From positions 2,820,215 through 2,884,214 of the forward strand of contig MU004181.1 in NCBI GenBank assembly GCA_010093605.1: 64,000 nt of DNA. The letters are read 5' to 3'. The DNA comes from Lophium mytilinum (lineage: Eukaryota > Ascomycota > Dothideomycetes > Mytilinidiales > Mytilinidiaceae). How positions within the stretch are numbered: the first letter of the stretch is position 1; each line of letters begins with the position of its first letter. Made by a program: the position numbers and the translations under genes. Under the pieces are notes generated by a model. It worked only from the letters and a program-made list of their open reading frames with translations, was not told the origin of the DNA and did no database searches. Positions 23,760 to 34,869 of this stretch are shown here, in pieces.

Positions 23760-24376
23760 CAGTCTAGCCGACTTGGTATCCAGGTTCCACAGCAGTTTTA
23801 GGCGACCCTGAAACTCTCATCCACCCTTCTCTCCTTCGTTGATAGCAACTGATGGCTTCATATACCCGCAGACGCTCTTTGTCCCAGGCTGAGAAGGCAA
23901 CTGAAGTCGTTGGATCAAGGTGTGTGCGTCAGCTGCGCCTTGCACAAGCTATGGGAAGTACTAGGTTCGAATTCGGCCGCCAGCAAAGCACTTTGAGGAC
24001 CTCGCGTGGTCATGTGGTTTCACGAAACATGACATTCGCGGGTCTAACAACAACTAGCTGCGTACGTCTGCTAGCGCTTTCTAGGGTAATTCAGCTCTAT
24101 AGGTAAATTACTATGCCCGAAGTCAAATTCGAGAGGTTATCACAAATAGTTGCTGATATGCTGCTTAATAATAAGCACGTATTAGCCATTGTTGATTCTT
24201 GACTATATGAGCTAGGTACTCTTCGGCAGGTCGGTCTCTCGAAAGTGACTCAAACGCTCTAGGCTTGGGATACGTTTCACACAAATACTTGAAGTTTGCT
24301 CAGGTGCTCCCACTATATCTAGAACCAAGAACTCTTACGTTCAAATCTTTGTTCGTCTTCATTCGCGTACGCCATA
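23760..24376. other. Intergenic between divergent genes
   Basis: Contains promoters of the membrane protein (-) and the acetyltransferase (+). A B-box-like GGTTCGAATTC at 23964-23974 is not accompanied by a tRNA fold. Confidence 0.5.
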
Positions 24377-24883
24377 ATGTCATCGTCCGCCTATGTCCTT
24401 CGAAATCACACCCCCAGCCCGCAAGAGTATCATGATATTCGAAAGGCGGCCGGTCTCACGCCCCCACCACTGGAGGCCAGCATACCGGCCCTAGCGGCCT
24501 CTTGGGTCTGCTATAGTGCCTTTGAGAAATCCAAAATAGACACAGAGGAGAAGCCGCCAGTTGTTGCCATGGGTCGCGTCATTGGCGACGGCGCGCTATT
24601 CCTTCAAATTGTCGACATTGCGGTCCATCCTGACCACCAGCGCAAAGGTCTGGGGAAAGAGATCATGCGCAATCTCGTCGAGTACATTGACAAACATGCC
24701 CCCGACGCGTATGTGTCTCTGGTCGCAGAACCTAAGGGACAGAAATTGTATCGCCAGTACGGATTCGAGGACTGTGCCCCTAGCCTTGGAATGTGGCGGT
24801 CTGAGCGCGTCAAGCAGTACAGAGCGGCGAAGAATGCTAGAGAGGATGAAGCGGCTCCGTTGGTAGAGTCTAGAAGCTCATAA
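24377..24883 (+). CDS. GNAT-family N-acetyltransferase
   Basis: Transfers an acetyl group from acetyl-CoA to an amine; the acceptor is unknown. Single exon, 168 aa. The acetyl-CoA binding loop is VHPDHQRKGLGKEIM (residues 83-97, with QRKGLG as the Q/RxxGxG/A motif). The preceding strand FLQIVDIAVHP and the later LYRQYGFEDC are the usual motif A and B surroundings. The N-terminus (YVLRNHTPSPQEYHDIRKAAGL) is typical of small fungal GNAT proteins resembling arylalkylamine or polyamine acetyltransferases. The gene looks intact, and no neighbour suggests its substrate. Confidence 0.88.
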   Translation: MSSSAYVLRNHTPSPQEYHDIRKAAGLTPPPLEASIPALAASWVCYSAFEKSKIDTEEKPPVVAMGRVIGDGALFLQIVDIAVHPDHQRKGLGKEIMRNLVEYIDKHAPDAYVSLVAEPKGQKLYRQYGFEDCAPSLGMWRSERVKQYRAAKNAREDEAAPLVESRSS

Positions 24884-25435
24884 TTGGGGAAGCAAGGGTC
24901 ATGTTGTCAATGCATCGGCGGTTGGAGATAATACCACGTACAGGGTATCTTGGCAGTCGGCATCCAAGTCATCGAGGCAAGTTACCGATGAGGTTGGATA
25001 GCTTTTCTTCGAAATGTCGCAAATGCTGTTATACCAGCAATAGACGGAATAATTACCAATTCGAACAAGCTTGGTGAAGACGTTGTACCTAGGTACAGAG
25101 CTTGCGGAGAATTCAGTGAGCCAACCGCGGCGAAAATCGAGGTTGAAACGTAAACAATCGAAGCTATAGCCCGCTCAGCAGTACCTTTCAAGAGGGTGAA
25201 ATAGTAGAAATAGGAAAACGACCCCCTGGAAGCTCGCACAGGAACCCCGATGTAGTGAGGGCAGGGAGGGGAGAGGGGCACTGCGAATCGATAGATTATC
25301 GCTACAAGGGGAGGGATAACACCCCCGCCACAACAAGGCGTGGTTGAAGTGACCAGGAATCGTCACTATTCAACTTCACTGCCGCGCGCTCTCTGCTATG
25401 CTTCCTCCACAACTTCACGCGTTTTTCAAAGCTCC
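24884..25435. other. Intergenic, upstream of F-box-like gene
   Basis: About 550 bp with no recognised gene; holds the promoter of the following plus-strand gene. An in-frame ATG at 25340 could extend that gene's N-terminus by 32 residues. Confidence 0.45.
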
Positions 25436-28062
25436 ATGAAAGACACATCAAATGGCAACTCTCACGGCAACTCCTCCAAGTACAGGGCGGTGCGAGAAGC
25501 CAGTATTTCCAGTACGTATCCTCCAGGGCACTCCTTGTAAGCCGCCGTGGTACCACTGCTGCTGGCCTTGACTTCCACGCACCAGAACAATATCGCAGAC
25601 ACGACTGACCGGATACCCAGATTCTAGAGCTTCCAGATGAGCTACGCGACCTTGTCCTGGGCTATGTAGCCCCACCAGACCTCCGCAACATCTGCCTTGC
25701 CGGCCGCTCAATTTACGCCGCTGCCGTAGCCTTCCTCTGGAAACATGTTGTCTTGGTGGACGCCTGGACACTCTATTCTGGGGCCCCAGATTACCAAAAA
25801 TGGGGAGAGCGCGGTTGCGGCGATCCTGACGAGCACGATGATACCCCAATAATACGGCGATTGCTCGTGCTGGCCAGGTAAGGCATCGTGCATGCGTCTT
25901 CAAAGACCATGCTAACTTGAGGCAGGAACCCGCTCATCGCGTCCAAGGTCCAGAAGCTTACCCACCGGTGCCATCTTCCAACTCCTGGCATCTTTAATGA
26001 GCTCCCCAAGATGTTCTTCCACGCCCAAACACTGTCGCAAGATCCGCGCACTCGACGGCTTGTTCACCTAGCGATTCAGAATATGGTCAACCTGCAGACT
26101 CTGAGGATCGTTTTTGGCCATTGGCACCTCACAAAGGCCCTGTTGGAGGGATTTCTGGATCCAGCCCGGCCAAAGCGCGTACCCCTCCGAAAGCTCTGGT
26201 TGGAGAGTGTGTCTCTGGATAACGCGGAAATCGATTTCGGAGACAACATGGACCTTTCCGGATTGAAGAGCATTCGGATTCGGCGACTCAGAGCTCAGAA
26301 TGCGAATGAGGTCGCCATGTCCTTTCCAGAATTCCAACTCAATCGCGGAGGGCACCCAATGAACATGCACAACGGTGCTGGCGGCTACTATCAGACGACT
26401 GTCAGTTTTGAGGAATTGCCGGGTCCGCACAGGGGAAGGATACATGACGTCGAAGCACTGGTGAAGATCGCGGAAGGGTTCGATGACCGTATTTACGATG
26501 CTCTACCGGAAGCGAAAGAGTTTATCGAGCAATCCCTCCAGAACTATCTGATACCGACGAGTAGAAGTGGTCAGACATCTGCAACCCCTTTCATTCGAAT
26601 ACTGCAAATGTCAGCACAAAGTCTTACCAATCTAAATCTGGACTGGGTGCTATGGCGAAGATTAGACCCGAGCAAGAGTCCTGATGATGAGCGCAAGGCT
26701 GCGGAGATGATTGACCTCCTTTCGAAATTGAGGTTTCCCAGCCTGCGAGCGTTCCAAATCCGTAATGCGGTTGTGGAGCCCACCAAGCTACCCGAGGGAA
26801 ACTACCTTCTAGACCGAAACAACCACGGCGCCACGCCATTCCTTGACTTCATAGAAGCTCACTCTAAGCTTCAGTGCTTAGCATGGCCAATGGATAGATT
26901 CTATTCATTGAGACGAGCCCCCGCAATTGTGGCATATAGAGCCCGCGAAGTCGTCGCCCACCTTGGAAGAACCTTGTTAGACTTGAGAGTCGATTCCTAC
27001 TACGATCAGCAAGGAGAGCCAATGACTGACGAGAGCACGACATCTTTGGGTTTGGAGGCAAAAGCTCGAAGGCGACGATTCATCGCCGAATTTGCTCCCC
27101 AGCTGACGAAGCTAAAGCAGATAAAGATGGAAGGCGGAATCCCGCGAGACGAAAAGAGAGAGATCATCCGAGCTCTGCATTACTCTCCCTTGGAAAAACT
27201 TGTACTCATCGGCGTATCTTGCCCCATAGGTAACACTTGGGGCTTAAATGCCGAGGACCTCAAGCGGATAGATGAAGGAGAACACGAATATCTTGGAGTA
27301 CTGGAAGAAGAGCACAAGGACTGCCTCCTTTCTTTGACCTACGGAGCTCCTACGGTATCACGCGATTTCAAATTCGAGCCGGCATACGGATGGCCACCAG
27401 GCCCACCCATGATGTACACCATTGCCGCACATCACGCCTCAACAGTCACCGAACTGAAATTCTGTGGCTACAACGGCTCGCCAATCCTCTCTCAATCGAC
27501 GCCAATCACACAAAGCCTTCTGTCGCACCTCCGCTGTTTCCATAACCTAAAACAGCTCGTCCTCTCCATGTGGATCCTTACGTACTTCGACCACGAAGAC
27601 CGCGATGACGAGATCATCTCTTCATGGTTGAATACCCGTTCTCCCTCTTCCACCGCGATGGTCGTTGTCACGCCCGCCGGAGCATCGCCGAACCCCTCTC
27701 CGACTAGTTCTCAAGAAGCTCCACCGCTCGTCGCACCCACCGTTGCTCCAAACACCCCGCCAGACGGGCCTGCTCCCGAGTTCGACAGATGGGCCGTCCT
27801 CCTCCGCACCAAGTTCTCGCCCTCCGCCCTCGCGTACCGCGTCGCGGCAGACATCGGCCCGTACCTCAGCGAGCAAGCGAAGGAGAGCCCCGGAGGCGTG
27901 CGCGTGCGTGCTAGCTTCTGCCTAGGGACATCAACGGGGGACATCTTCGATCTAGACCTCCGAATCGGGCGTGGTGATCAGGTGCTCGAGTTTGTAGGGC
28001 CGCGAGAAGAGGGGGAGAAAGGTAGGTGGTGGGATAAGTTGGAGGCGAGGAGGTGGTTTTAA
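25436..28062 (+). CDS. Large F-box-like protein, 3 exons, 820 aa
   Basis: Exons 25436-25511, 25628-25877 and 25926-28062. The donor A|GTACGT and acceptor TTCTAG of intron 1 restore the frame so that the F-box-like core KLPDELRDLVLGYVAPPDLRNIC sits at about 26-48; it continues LAGRSIYAAAVAFLWKHVVL, a standard F-box ending. The remaining 700 residues show irregular leucine-rich spacing (for example LKSIRIRRLRAQN, LTNLNLDWVLW, LEKLVLIGVSC, LKQLVLSMWIL), consistent with a degenerate LRR solenoid that would bind a substrate for SCF ubiquitination; that role is inferred. A Pro/Ser/Thr-rich insert lies near 735-775. The stop codon lies inside the first copy of a perfect 120-bp tandem duplication. 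Confidence 0.75.
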
Positions 28063-28267
28063 GTGTGGAATGTGAGTTTTGAAAATGGATTAGCCACGGA
28101 GTTTGGGTGTCTCGTTTAGGTGTTACTCCCCCTTCAATGGGGCAGCTGGTGGGATAAGTTGGAGGCGAGGAGGTGGTTTTAAGTGTGGAATGTGAGTTTT
28201 GAAAATGGATTAGCCACGGAGTTTGGGTGTCTCGTTTAGGTGTTACTCCCCCTTCAATGGGGCAGCT
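28027..28267 (+). repeat. Perfect 120-bp tandem duplication across the F-box gene stop codon
   Basis: Copies 28027-28146 and 28147-28266 (plus one further matching base at 28267) are identical at every position. The first copy holds the last 11 codons, the stop codon and 84 bp of 3' flank; the second is a detached copy of the same. Perfect identity points to a recent slippage or unequal-exchange event, or to an assembly duplication. Confidence 0.95.
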
Positions 28268-28978
28268 AATCGGTTTCTTTCGAATAATTGCCTTGGATGC
28301 ATTGCGGCATGCAAGGGTACGTGGAGGGCTGAATGGATCTCGGCGGAGGAGTGAGGGAGGAGGACTGCTTAATGGGACTAGGAGGGGCTATGGTCTTTTG
28401 TAGATAATTGTAATAAGAGTAGATAAGTTCGATTACCTGTCGGTAGTTTTCAATGTGCTCTTGATTTCAGGTTGTGTTTAACGTGCACTTTAAATCAGGT
28501 CCGAAGAAGTCGGTTGATTTGAATGCGGCGAGATGCACAACCGGGAGCCGGTCCATGCGATTCGGGTTCGATCCGGACTTATTATTGACAGACGCCCTAG
28601 ATCATGTCATTGAAATGGGGTTGTGTTCATCGTTACAAGATGTATGAACGGGAGCCAGTCCGTGCGAACTGAACAAGATTTTGGCACGTTATGGACGCAC
28701 AATCTAGATCGGAACATGGAAACGAGGTAGATTTCAGTGTTCCGAGATGTATACGGGAGCCTGTCCGTGCGATTTGAACTCGATCTTGGCTTGTAATTGA
28801 CGAACACCCTGGATTAGAACAAGGGCGATAGGCTGAGTCCGATGTTTGGCACTGCCAGTGGTCTTTCACACAGTCTCTGACCTCGATGTATCGGTGATCT
28901 TGGTGGTGCTAGATGGTATGTTTTACAGCTAATATACAGCCAAGAACGCTATGCATTACCTGCCAGATTTCCAGAACC
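28063..28978. other. Repeat-bearing intergenic region
   Basis: Contains the 120-bp duplication, the ~106-bp degenerate array and the 3' ends of the two convergent flanking genes. No additional gene seen. Confidence 0.6.
28531..28840 (+). repeat. Degenerate tandem repeat, three copies of about 106 bp
   Basis: Three diverged copies start near 28531, 28638 and 28744. Each has GATG-A, CGGGAGCC, GTCC-TGCGA about 20 bp on, then a TGG/CGG-TT-TT-GAC-A-CC-AGAT-like tract. The CGGGAGCC anchors are at 28542, 28649 and 28754, i.e. periods of 107 and 105 bp. Divergence shows the array is old. No coding function is evident. Confidence 0.8.
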
Positions 28979-30706
28979 CTATATCACAAACATTCTCGCA
29001 GCGGCCCTGTCTGCTTCTTCATACCTTTCCTTCATAATGAGGTCACTCACTTTCTCTAGGCGTTGAAGCACATCCTTCTCTTCAGACTCTAGCTTCTCCA
29101 CAACTTCGGAATTCCTGCCTAGGCCAATCCAGCCCTTCCAGCTAGGTGAATCCTCGGCTTTCGCCTTTGCGTCTTTCACCAATCGTCCCATCATCTTAGA
29201 CCAATTGTCCAACCCCGCCTCTTCGCACTCCATGCACTTCCTGCGAGCCTTTTGATCTGTAGGTTCGGATGCGGTGTACGATTTCGCGGTTTGCACGGCC
29301 TCGCGCGCCCAGCTCAGGCCTGCTGAGCGCTGTGCATCGGAGGATGCGGAGGCGAAGAGGATCTCGCTGATGAAGTTCATGAGCGTAGCTTCTTCGCACA
29401 CGTCCGATGGAGAGCGTAGTAGCGGCTCGTCACCTGTGGGAGGAAGTGCAGGGTAAGGGGGTGTCTCCACAAATTGGCGGATTGAATTCCATATTGAGGA
29501 CTCCACCTTTGGCGGAGGTGGAGCAATGGGGGCAGGTGGAGCAGCGCGTCGTGCGCGTAGAACAGAGAGAAATATTGGAAGAGCGGTGGCGACATTGCCC
29601 GTTGTCGCGTAGTGCGTTGCCATAGTTGTCGCGGCGAGCACGACGTTGGGCGTCACAGAAGGCGCGGAGGCGAGTATCACGCCCGTTTTTCCGTTGATTA
29701 TGTTCGTGGCATCGGGGAGACCGGCGCACGCGATGTCAAGGCCCCATTGGTACATTTCCTCGGCAGATTCATTCAGACCTTTGAATGCTAACCAGTCCGC
29801 ATAGCTAAGAGCAGCGGTGAGCCGTTGGTGAGAGGTGAAGCCTGGCGTCGTAAGAATCTTGAGGTAATAAGTCTCCGGAGGTCTCGATATCAGCTCGCAG
29901 TTCTCTTCTAGTGGCGGATCAGGGGCGCGCGGAGGTGGTGGCCGAGGTTTTGGGTTCGAAGCGGTTTTTATGTGCTCCGGTGGCCATGCAAGTTTGTGGC
30001 CCCTTTTGGTCGTCTTTTCCACTACCCATCCGTCGATGTGCTCCGCTGCGCGTCCCATGCCTATTAAAACCTCGTAGTACCCCTGACGCCATTCCTCGCT
30101 TTTCCCAGTGATGTCAAATCCAGCTTTTCCAACGCCAGGTACAAGGATGCCTCCCTCTTCCTGCTCTTTCAGCCCAGCGCCATCCTTGCTCGTATCTTCA
30201 AGCCTATCGAGAGCACCCATGAACTGGAAGTAAGTCTTCACCCAGTCTGGAACACCGCTCTGATTATTTTCGGGCACCTCCTCCCAGCGTCCATTACGAA
30301 AGTAATATTTTGTGATTAAGCTCCATTCCGGGGGTGAGGGGAAAGCGCGTTCTTGTTGCTCCGATAGGATAGCCAAACTGGCTATTGTACCAAGTGACGA
30401 TATTGCGAAGAAGATGATCGAGAACTTAACAGAAAGCTTCGCGGTGTCTTTTATGTATTTTTTCCGTTCAGTGGTAAGTAGTCGATTTAATTGCCACTGT
30501 CCATTGCGAACCCGTGGATGTAACCGGTGTGAGGATGGGTATAGGAACGGGAGCTGCGGTCGAGGGGAAGCAGGCGATACGACGAGCAGGAGCTGTGAGT
30601 TGTGGGAGAACTGCCGTGGTGTTGGAGATCGAGAGCTTGGGTTGCGACATCGTGACGGTAGCGTGTGAGGTATGAGGCGACAAGCTGGGAGGCGCGATGT
30701 AGGCAT
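28979..30706 (-). CDS. Mitochondrial inner-membrane TPR-like protein (possibly MGR3-like)
   Basis: Single exon, 575 aa. The N-terminus is Arg/Ser/Pro-rich with no acidic residues for about 75 residues, as in a mitochondrial presequence, then one membrane helix LSVKFSIIFFAISSLGTIAS (about 90-110). The soluble part has EWSLITKYYFRNGRWEEVP, EEWRQGYYEVLIGMGRAAEHIDGW, PETYYLKILTTPGFTSHQRL, ALSYADWLAFKGLNESAEEMYQWGLDIA and GNVATALPIFLSVLRARR, helix pairs resembling tetratricopeptide repeats, and it ends in a charged helical segment EEADRAAARMF. One N-terminal helix plus TPR-like domain is the layout of yeast Mgr3, an adaptor of the i-AAA protease Yme1; the assignment is tentative. It is divergently transcribed from the NOP6-like gene with 247 bp between start codons. 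Confidence 0.65.
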   Translation of the reverse strand: MPTSRLPACRLIPHTLPSRCRNPSSRSPTPRQFSHNSQLLLVVSPASPRPQLPFLYPSSHRLHPRVRNGQWQLNRLLTTERKKYIKDTAKLSVKFSIIFFAISSLGTIASLAILSEQQERAFPSPPEWSLITKYYFRNGRWEEVPENNQSGVPDWVKTYFQFMGALDRLEDTSKDGAGLKEQEEGGILVPGVGKAGFDITGKSEEWRQGYYEVLIGMGRAAEHIDGWVVEKTTKRGHKLAWPPEHIKTASNPKPRPPPPRAPDPPLEENCELISRPPETYYLKILTTPGFTSHQRLTAALSYADWLAFKGLNESAEEMYQWGLDIACAGLPDATNIINGKTGVILASAPSVTPNVVLAATTMATHYATTGNVATALPIFLSVLRARRAAPPAPIAPPPPKVESSIWNSIRQFVETPPYPALPPTGDEPLLRSPSDVCEEATLMNFISEILFASASSDAQRSAGLSWAREAVQTAKSYTASEPTDQKARRKCMECEEAGLDNWSKMMGRLVKDAKAKAEDSPSWKGWIGLGRNSEVVEKLESEEKDVLQRLEKVSDLIMKERYEEADRAAARMFVI

Positions 30707-30953
30707 TGCGCTCGGGGAGGCGGAAGTGCGAATGGGCCGTCGAATGTCTCCGCCTGTATAGAATCATGGTGTTGAGTTGGGATTCGGCCACTCCAAGCGC
30801 ATATCTCAGCACGCCAGACAAAGCGGTGAAGAAATTCTGCCCCGCTAAAAAAGTTCGGGGCCTCAATTTTCCCACCAGGCCACCTTAGCTCGAGCTTCAA
30901 TTCTATACACTACTCTTCGACATTTCAATTTTGGATAGAACCTACCATCCAAC
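30707..30953. promoter_or_regulatory. Compact bidirectional promoter region
   Basis: Only 247 bp separate the ATG of the mitochondrial TPR-like gene (-) and that of the NOP6-like gene (+), so they must share this promoter space. No canonical TATA box is seen on either strand, as expected for housekeeping genes. Confidence 0.55.
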
Positions 30954-32228
30954 ATGTCCAAGGAACCGAAAGATAAGCAAGCAAAACAAGAGAAGGAGGA
31001 GAAGCGGGCACGGAAAGAAGCCAAACGTGAGAAGAAACGGCTGGCTGAAGAGGCTGCCGCCGCGGTAGCAGAGCCGGTACAAGCTGTGCAGGAAGTCGAC
31101 GCGAAAGGATTGAAGGAGAGCAAAAGGTCGAAGAAAAGGAAGCTTGAGGATGAGGTAGCAGAAGAGCCTAAGAAAAAGAAGAAGTCAAAGAAGAGCAGCA
31201 ATGACAACGAAGCCATGCAAGACGCCGCCGTAGCTCCGATTGAGGCCGCGGAAGAGGTCAAGAAGCCAAAGAAGTCCAAGAAAGCCAAGAAAGAGGACGT
31301 TATCGAGGACGACGCCGCTGTAACTTCCACCGAACCTGAACGAGAATCCAAGAAGTCCAAAAAGTTGAAGAAGACGAAGTCGGAGGCAGACACTTCGAAG
31401 GCGACAGAAAAGGCCACAAACGGAGTATCGGAGGTAGACGGCGACGTTTCTGAGAGCCAACTCAAGGCGCTGAAGAAGAAAGCGAAGCGAGATGGCAAGG
31501 CCGGGAAAAAAGCCTCGAATGGTGTGTCTGGGGAGACACCCGCGGATAGTGAAGTTGCAGATGCCGATGCGCCCGTGGCGAAGAAGCAGCGCTTCATCGT
31601 CTTCATAGGTACGGTATTCGCACAACTTGCCTGCGACAGTCCACTAATAGATTAAATTTCCAGGTAATCTTCCCTATAGTGCAACAGAAGAGTCGATCAA
31701 GCAGCACTTCATCAAAATACGCCCAACATCTATTCGCCCTAGAAAGGGCTATGCGTTCATGGACTTCAACGACTACGACCGTATGAAGACCTGTCTATCT
31801 CTATATCACCATAGTTCGTTTGATGATGGAACTTCGCCAGCACGGGAAATAAACGTGGAATTGACGTGAGTTATGACCCTTTCCACAATATTGTCAATGA
31901 GACCACTAAGTACATGATTTCTTTACTATCAATTACATTTGACTAATACGACTCCTCATCCAGAGCTGGTGGAGGCGGAAATACTGTAGAGCGAAAAGCC
32001 AAAATCGACGCCAAGAACGAGAGACTCAACGAACAACGCGAGCGTCGCAAGGTCGAGGAAGAACGCCAGAAGAATGAGGGAGATACCAAGGGATCGCGAC
32101 CGCTTTCAGGCAAGAAGGCAGAGAAAACGGCAGAGAAGAAGCCACGACCTACACCGGAGAAGAAGCCTGCGAAGGGCGAGGCACACGTTGGTATCCATCC
32201 AAGTCGATTGGGCCGGTTACTATTCTAA
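30954..32228 (+). CDS. NOP6: NOP6-like nucleolar RRM protein (40S ribosome biogenesis)
   Basis: Exons 30954-31608, 31664-31865 and 31964-32228 give 373 aa. The first 205 residues are dominated by Lys, Glu and Ala with KKSKK clusters typical of nucleolar localisation. The single RRM follows: RNP2 FIVFIGNLPYS (about 214-224, split by intron 1 inside the Gly codon) and RNP1 KGYAFMDF (about 244-251). The C-terminus is again basic and ends HVGIHPSRLGRLLF, a tail like that of Nop6. Yeast Nop6 binds the pre-40S rRNA region near the 5' ETS with snR30-like function; the same role is inferred here. It is longer than yeast Nop6 (about 225 aa) because of the Lys-rich N-terminus. Confidence 0.8.
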
Positions 32229-33658
32229 GAACTTTCAACAATTTGAATGGCGATATGGCTGTCCAGCTGGTGTATTATACCAACGTGCATTGCGTTTACA
32301 GGACTGTCGTCATCATGGGGTTATAGAAAAGTCGACTTGATCTGAAAATATCCGGGGCTCCGGATTGCCTACTTTACTCGGCGGAGTCTATTTGCTTGTG
32401 TTCAAGTCCGCGAGACTCACCCTTGGACGTTTGGACTCTAGGTACCGCAAGTCTGTTAGTAGATACCTTCAAAGCGCTACTACAAAGTACGAACGAGTGG
32501 ACGAAGTCACTTGTACTAACGGATCCTTTTGGCGTCAGTCAAATATCCTCAAACATTCGCCCCATTTCCTAGTCGAGAAAATTGAGCGTTAGAGCACTCC
32601 CACTCGGTTATACCAAATTGATCCGTGTCTTTAGGCTAGCTTGAGGATGTTGCTGGCGTCATGGTGTGCCTTCAGTTGATCACTTTGTACAACATGCTAG
32701 AGCACGGATGGTAGTGGTTGAATGTCCATCAGTTACTTGATATTATGCAATTACCATTTATTCCAATGGAAAGCCCCTTAAGACGCAGCCGAATTGCTCT
32801 GAGCTGCGTGCAGCTTCTCGAAAATGGTGTAGAAAGGCGTGATGCTCTCTTCTTTAACTACGAAATGGCCTTTCACATCTGCTCAGCCTTGATACAATCG
32901 ATTGAAAAGCAACGGATTCATGTTAATGCAACAGCCAACCACCCATTTCGGACTTTCGCTACATCACTACTACCATCCTTGTCCCCGTTAATTAATCACG
33001 GCGACTCCGTCGCAAAACTACTCGAGAAACCTGGCAGCAAATCAGTGCCACATTTATGCCCACGCCGCCAGGGTCCAAGCCGCACACAGCAGCTGGGTGG
33101 TGGGCGCCATGCCTAAAGGTCGTTGGCGCCATCTCGCCTCCGCTAGAGTCAATCTAAAGCGTAGCATCGCCTGAACCACTCAACACCAGGGACCCCTATC
33201 ACGACCTCGGATACACGGCCCTTCTTTTGGCTTGTGCGCACTTTCCCCTCCACGACCCGCCACAACACCACGGTTGCCTCCCTGTTATGGAAGGGCACGC
33301 GGTGGCCCCCTTGCAGCGGGCAGTAGGCCGTGGCGCCCTATCAGTGCCGGTAAGTGCGGAGCAGGTGCAGGTGCGCTTGATTTGAGCCCTGTAAGATGAT
33401 CGCAACCCGGAGGCGAGCTCTGCACGGCGAATAGGCCGTGCGATCGTCAGGGCGTGCAGCTCGGCGGTGGAAATGCTGCCGTGAGGGGGAGGGGACTCGA
33501 GGCCAGCCCTGAGTCGGATATTATATATAAAGGGATCGTTCTGCGGGATTTAGTAAGGACGTGTAGGCTGTGACCTTGTGGCTTCAACTTGACTTTCTTT
33601 TCACTCTTTCTTTTTTCTTCTATTCTATACATTCGCTCTCCTAATACAACTCATCATC
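32229..33658. other. Intergenic, 1.4 kb
   Basis: The 32718-33116 frame begins with TTG and lacks family features. A GC-rich tract at about 33,050-33,480 is followed by a TATA box and a CT-rich leader for the VPS62-domain gene. No other gene recognised. Confidence 0.5.
33523..33531 (+). promoter_or_regulatory. TATA box of the VPS62-domain gene
   Basis: ATATATAAA about 130 bp before the ATG, followed by a pyrimidine-rich leader (33,584-33,650), the classic arrangement for a strongly expressed fungal gene. Confidence 0.55.
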
Positions 33659-34869
33659 ATGATATCCAAAATATTGATCACGGCTGCGCTTTTTGGAGGG
33701 GCGGTGATGGGTGCGCCACTTAGGGAGAAAAGGCAGGCAGCAGTGCCTCAGTTCGTTCTAGATTATGGTATTTACTCTTCAGAATATCTTCCTTGGCTGT
33801 CCAGACGTCCTGATTCTAACCCTGTATAGCTCCTCTAGTCTGGTTACATTCCCAGGAAGCGTACAATCCATCAGACATATCCGCCCAATTGGCCAACACT
33901 CAACCCCAACATGAATTCGTCGCCGTTGCAGGTCCATCGCCACTTACTCTGGACAACCTAAACCAGCTGAACTCTCCCAACACTACCTACCTTACGTCTA
34001 CAGTCGACATCACCACCAACCCATCTTTCTTGAAGGGTGTAAAGCCTGACGGATCGGGGAAGACGAACGGTGCGGTGTCGGCTGCTATCATCGTCAATGA
34101 CCACGGATCTGGAAACGTGGACGCTTTTTACATGTACTTCTACGCTTTCAACTGGGGAGGGATCGTCCTAGGGCAGAACCTAGGCAACCACGTCGGCGAT
34201 TGGTACGTTAGCCCCGACTGCAACAAGCGATCTTGTCTAATCTACTTGTAGGGAACACAACATGATCAGGTTTAAGAATGGCGTACCAGATTTGGTATGG
34301 TACTCGCAACACGCCAACGGCGAGGCGTTTAAGTACTCCATCCTGGAAAAGCATGGTCTCCGGGTAAGCCGATAGCCTCTCTCCTTCTTGCGTATTCTCT
34401 GCCGTACAGCCGTGCCTTCTTGTCGATGAAAATTATTTCGTGGTTAACATCCACGCAGCCTATTGCATACTGTGGAAATGGCTCCCACGCCAATTACGCC
34501 ATTAAAGGAAAACACGACCATACGATCCCCAATCTCAACCTTCCCGACGGTCTTATAGTTGACAACACAGACCAAGGCACTCTGTGGGACCCAACTCTCT
34601 CAGCATACTACTACGCCTACAACCCGACCGCGTCTTCATTCACGCCATATGATAGCAGCACACCGGTGAACTATCTGAGCTACACCGGCCGCTGGGGAGA
34701 CGAACAGTACCCGGATAGCGATAAGCGACAGAAGAAGTTCTTCGGCCAGCCTAAGTACGCCACAGGCCCAACGGGTCCTGCAGATAAGCAATTGAACCGG
34801 ACCGATGTGTGTCCTAGTAATGGAAAGGACTGCATTCATCGCGGTATACTTGTTCCGCGCGATCTTTGA
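33659..34869 (+). CDS. Secreted VPS62-domain protein, 4 exons
   Basis: Exons 33659-33767, 33830-34202, 34252-34363 and 34459-34869; phases agree and give 334 aa. A signal peptide is at 1-18 (MISKILITAALFGGAVMG), followed by a KR dibasic site that could mark a propeptide. The body has APLVWLHSQEAYNPSDI, FYMYFYAFNWGG, GNHVGDWEHNMIRF, PIAYCGNGSHANY and YLSYTGRWGDEQYPD. These are the ordered blocks of the Vps62/DUF946-type family, in which GDWEH and the later NGSHANY look like a conserved polar site. Yeast Vps62 was linked to vacuolar protein sorting, but many fungal relatives are secreted and their function is unknown. No defect seen. Confidence 0.82.

Noticed and set aside
23964-23974. GGTTCGAATTC, like a tRNA B box
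   Set aside because: No A box at the right distance and no acceptor or T-stem pairing.
28562-28575. GGGTTCGATCCGG, like a tRNA T arm, in the first ~106-bp unit
   Set aside because: The other two units of the array do not conserve it and no cloverleaf forms.
32718-33116. Plus-strand frame of 132 codons
   Set aside because: Starts at TTG, no domain, no splice partner; an ATG-initiated version would be short.
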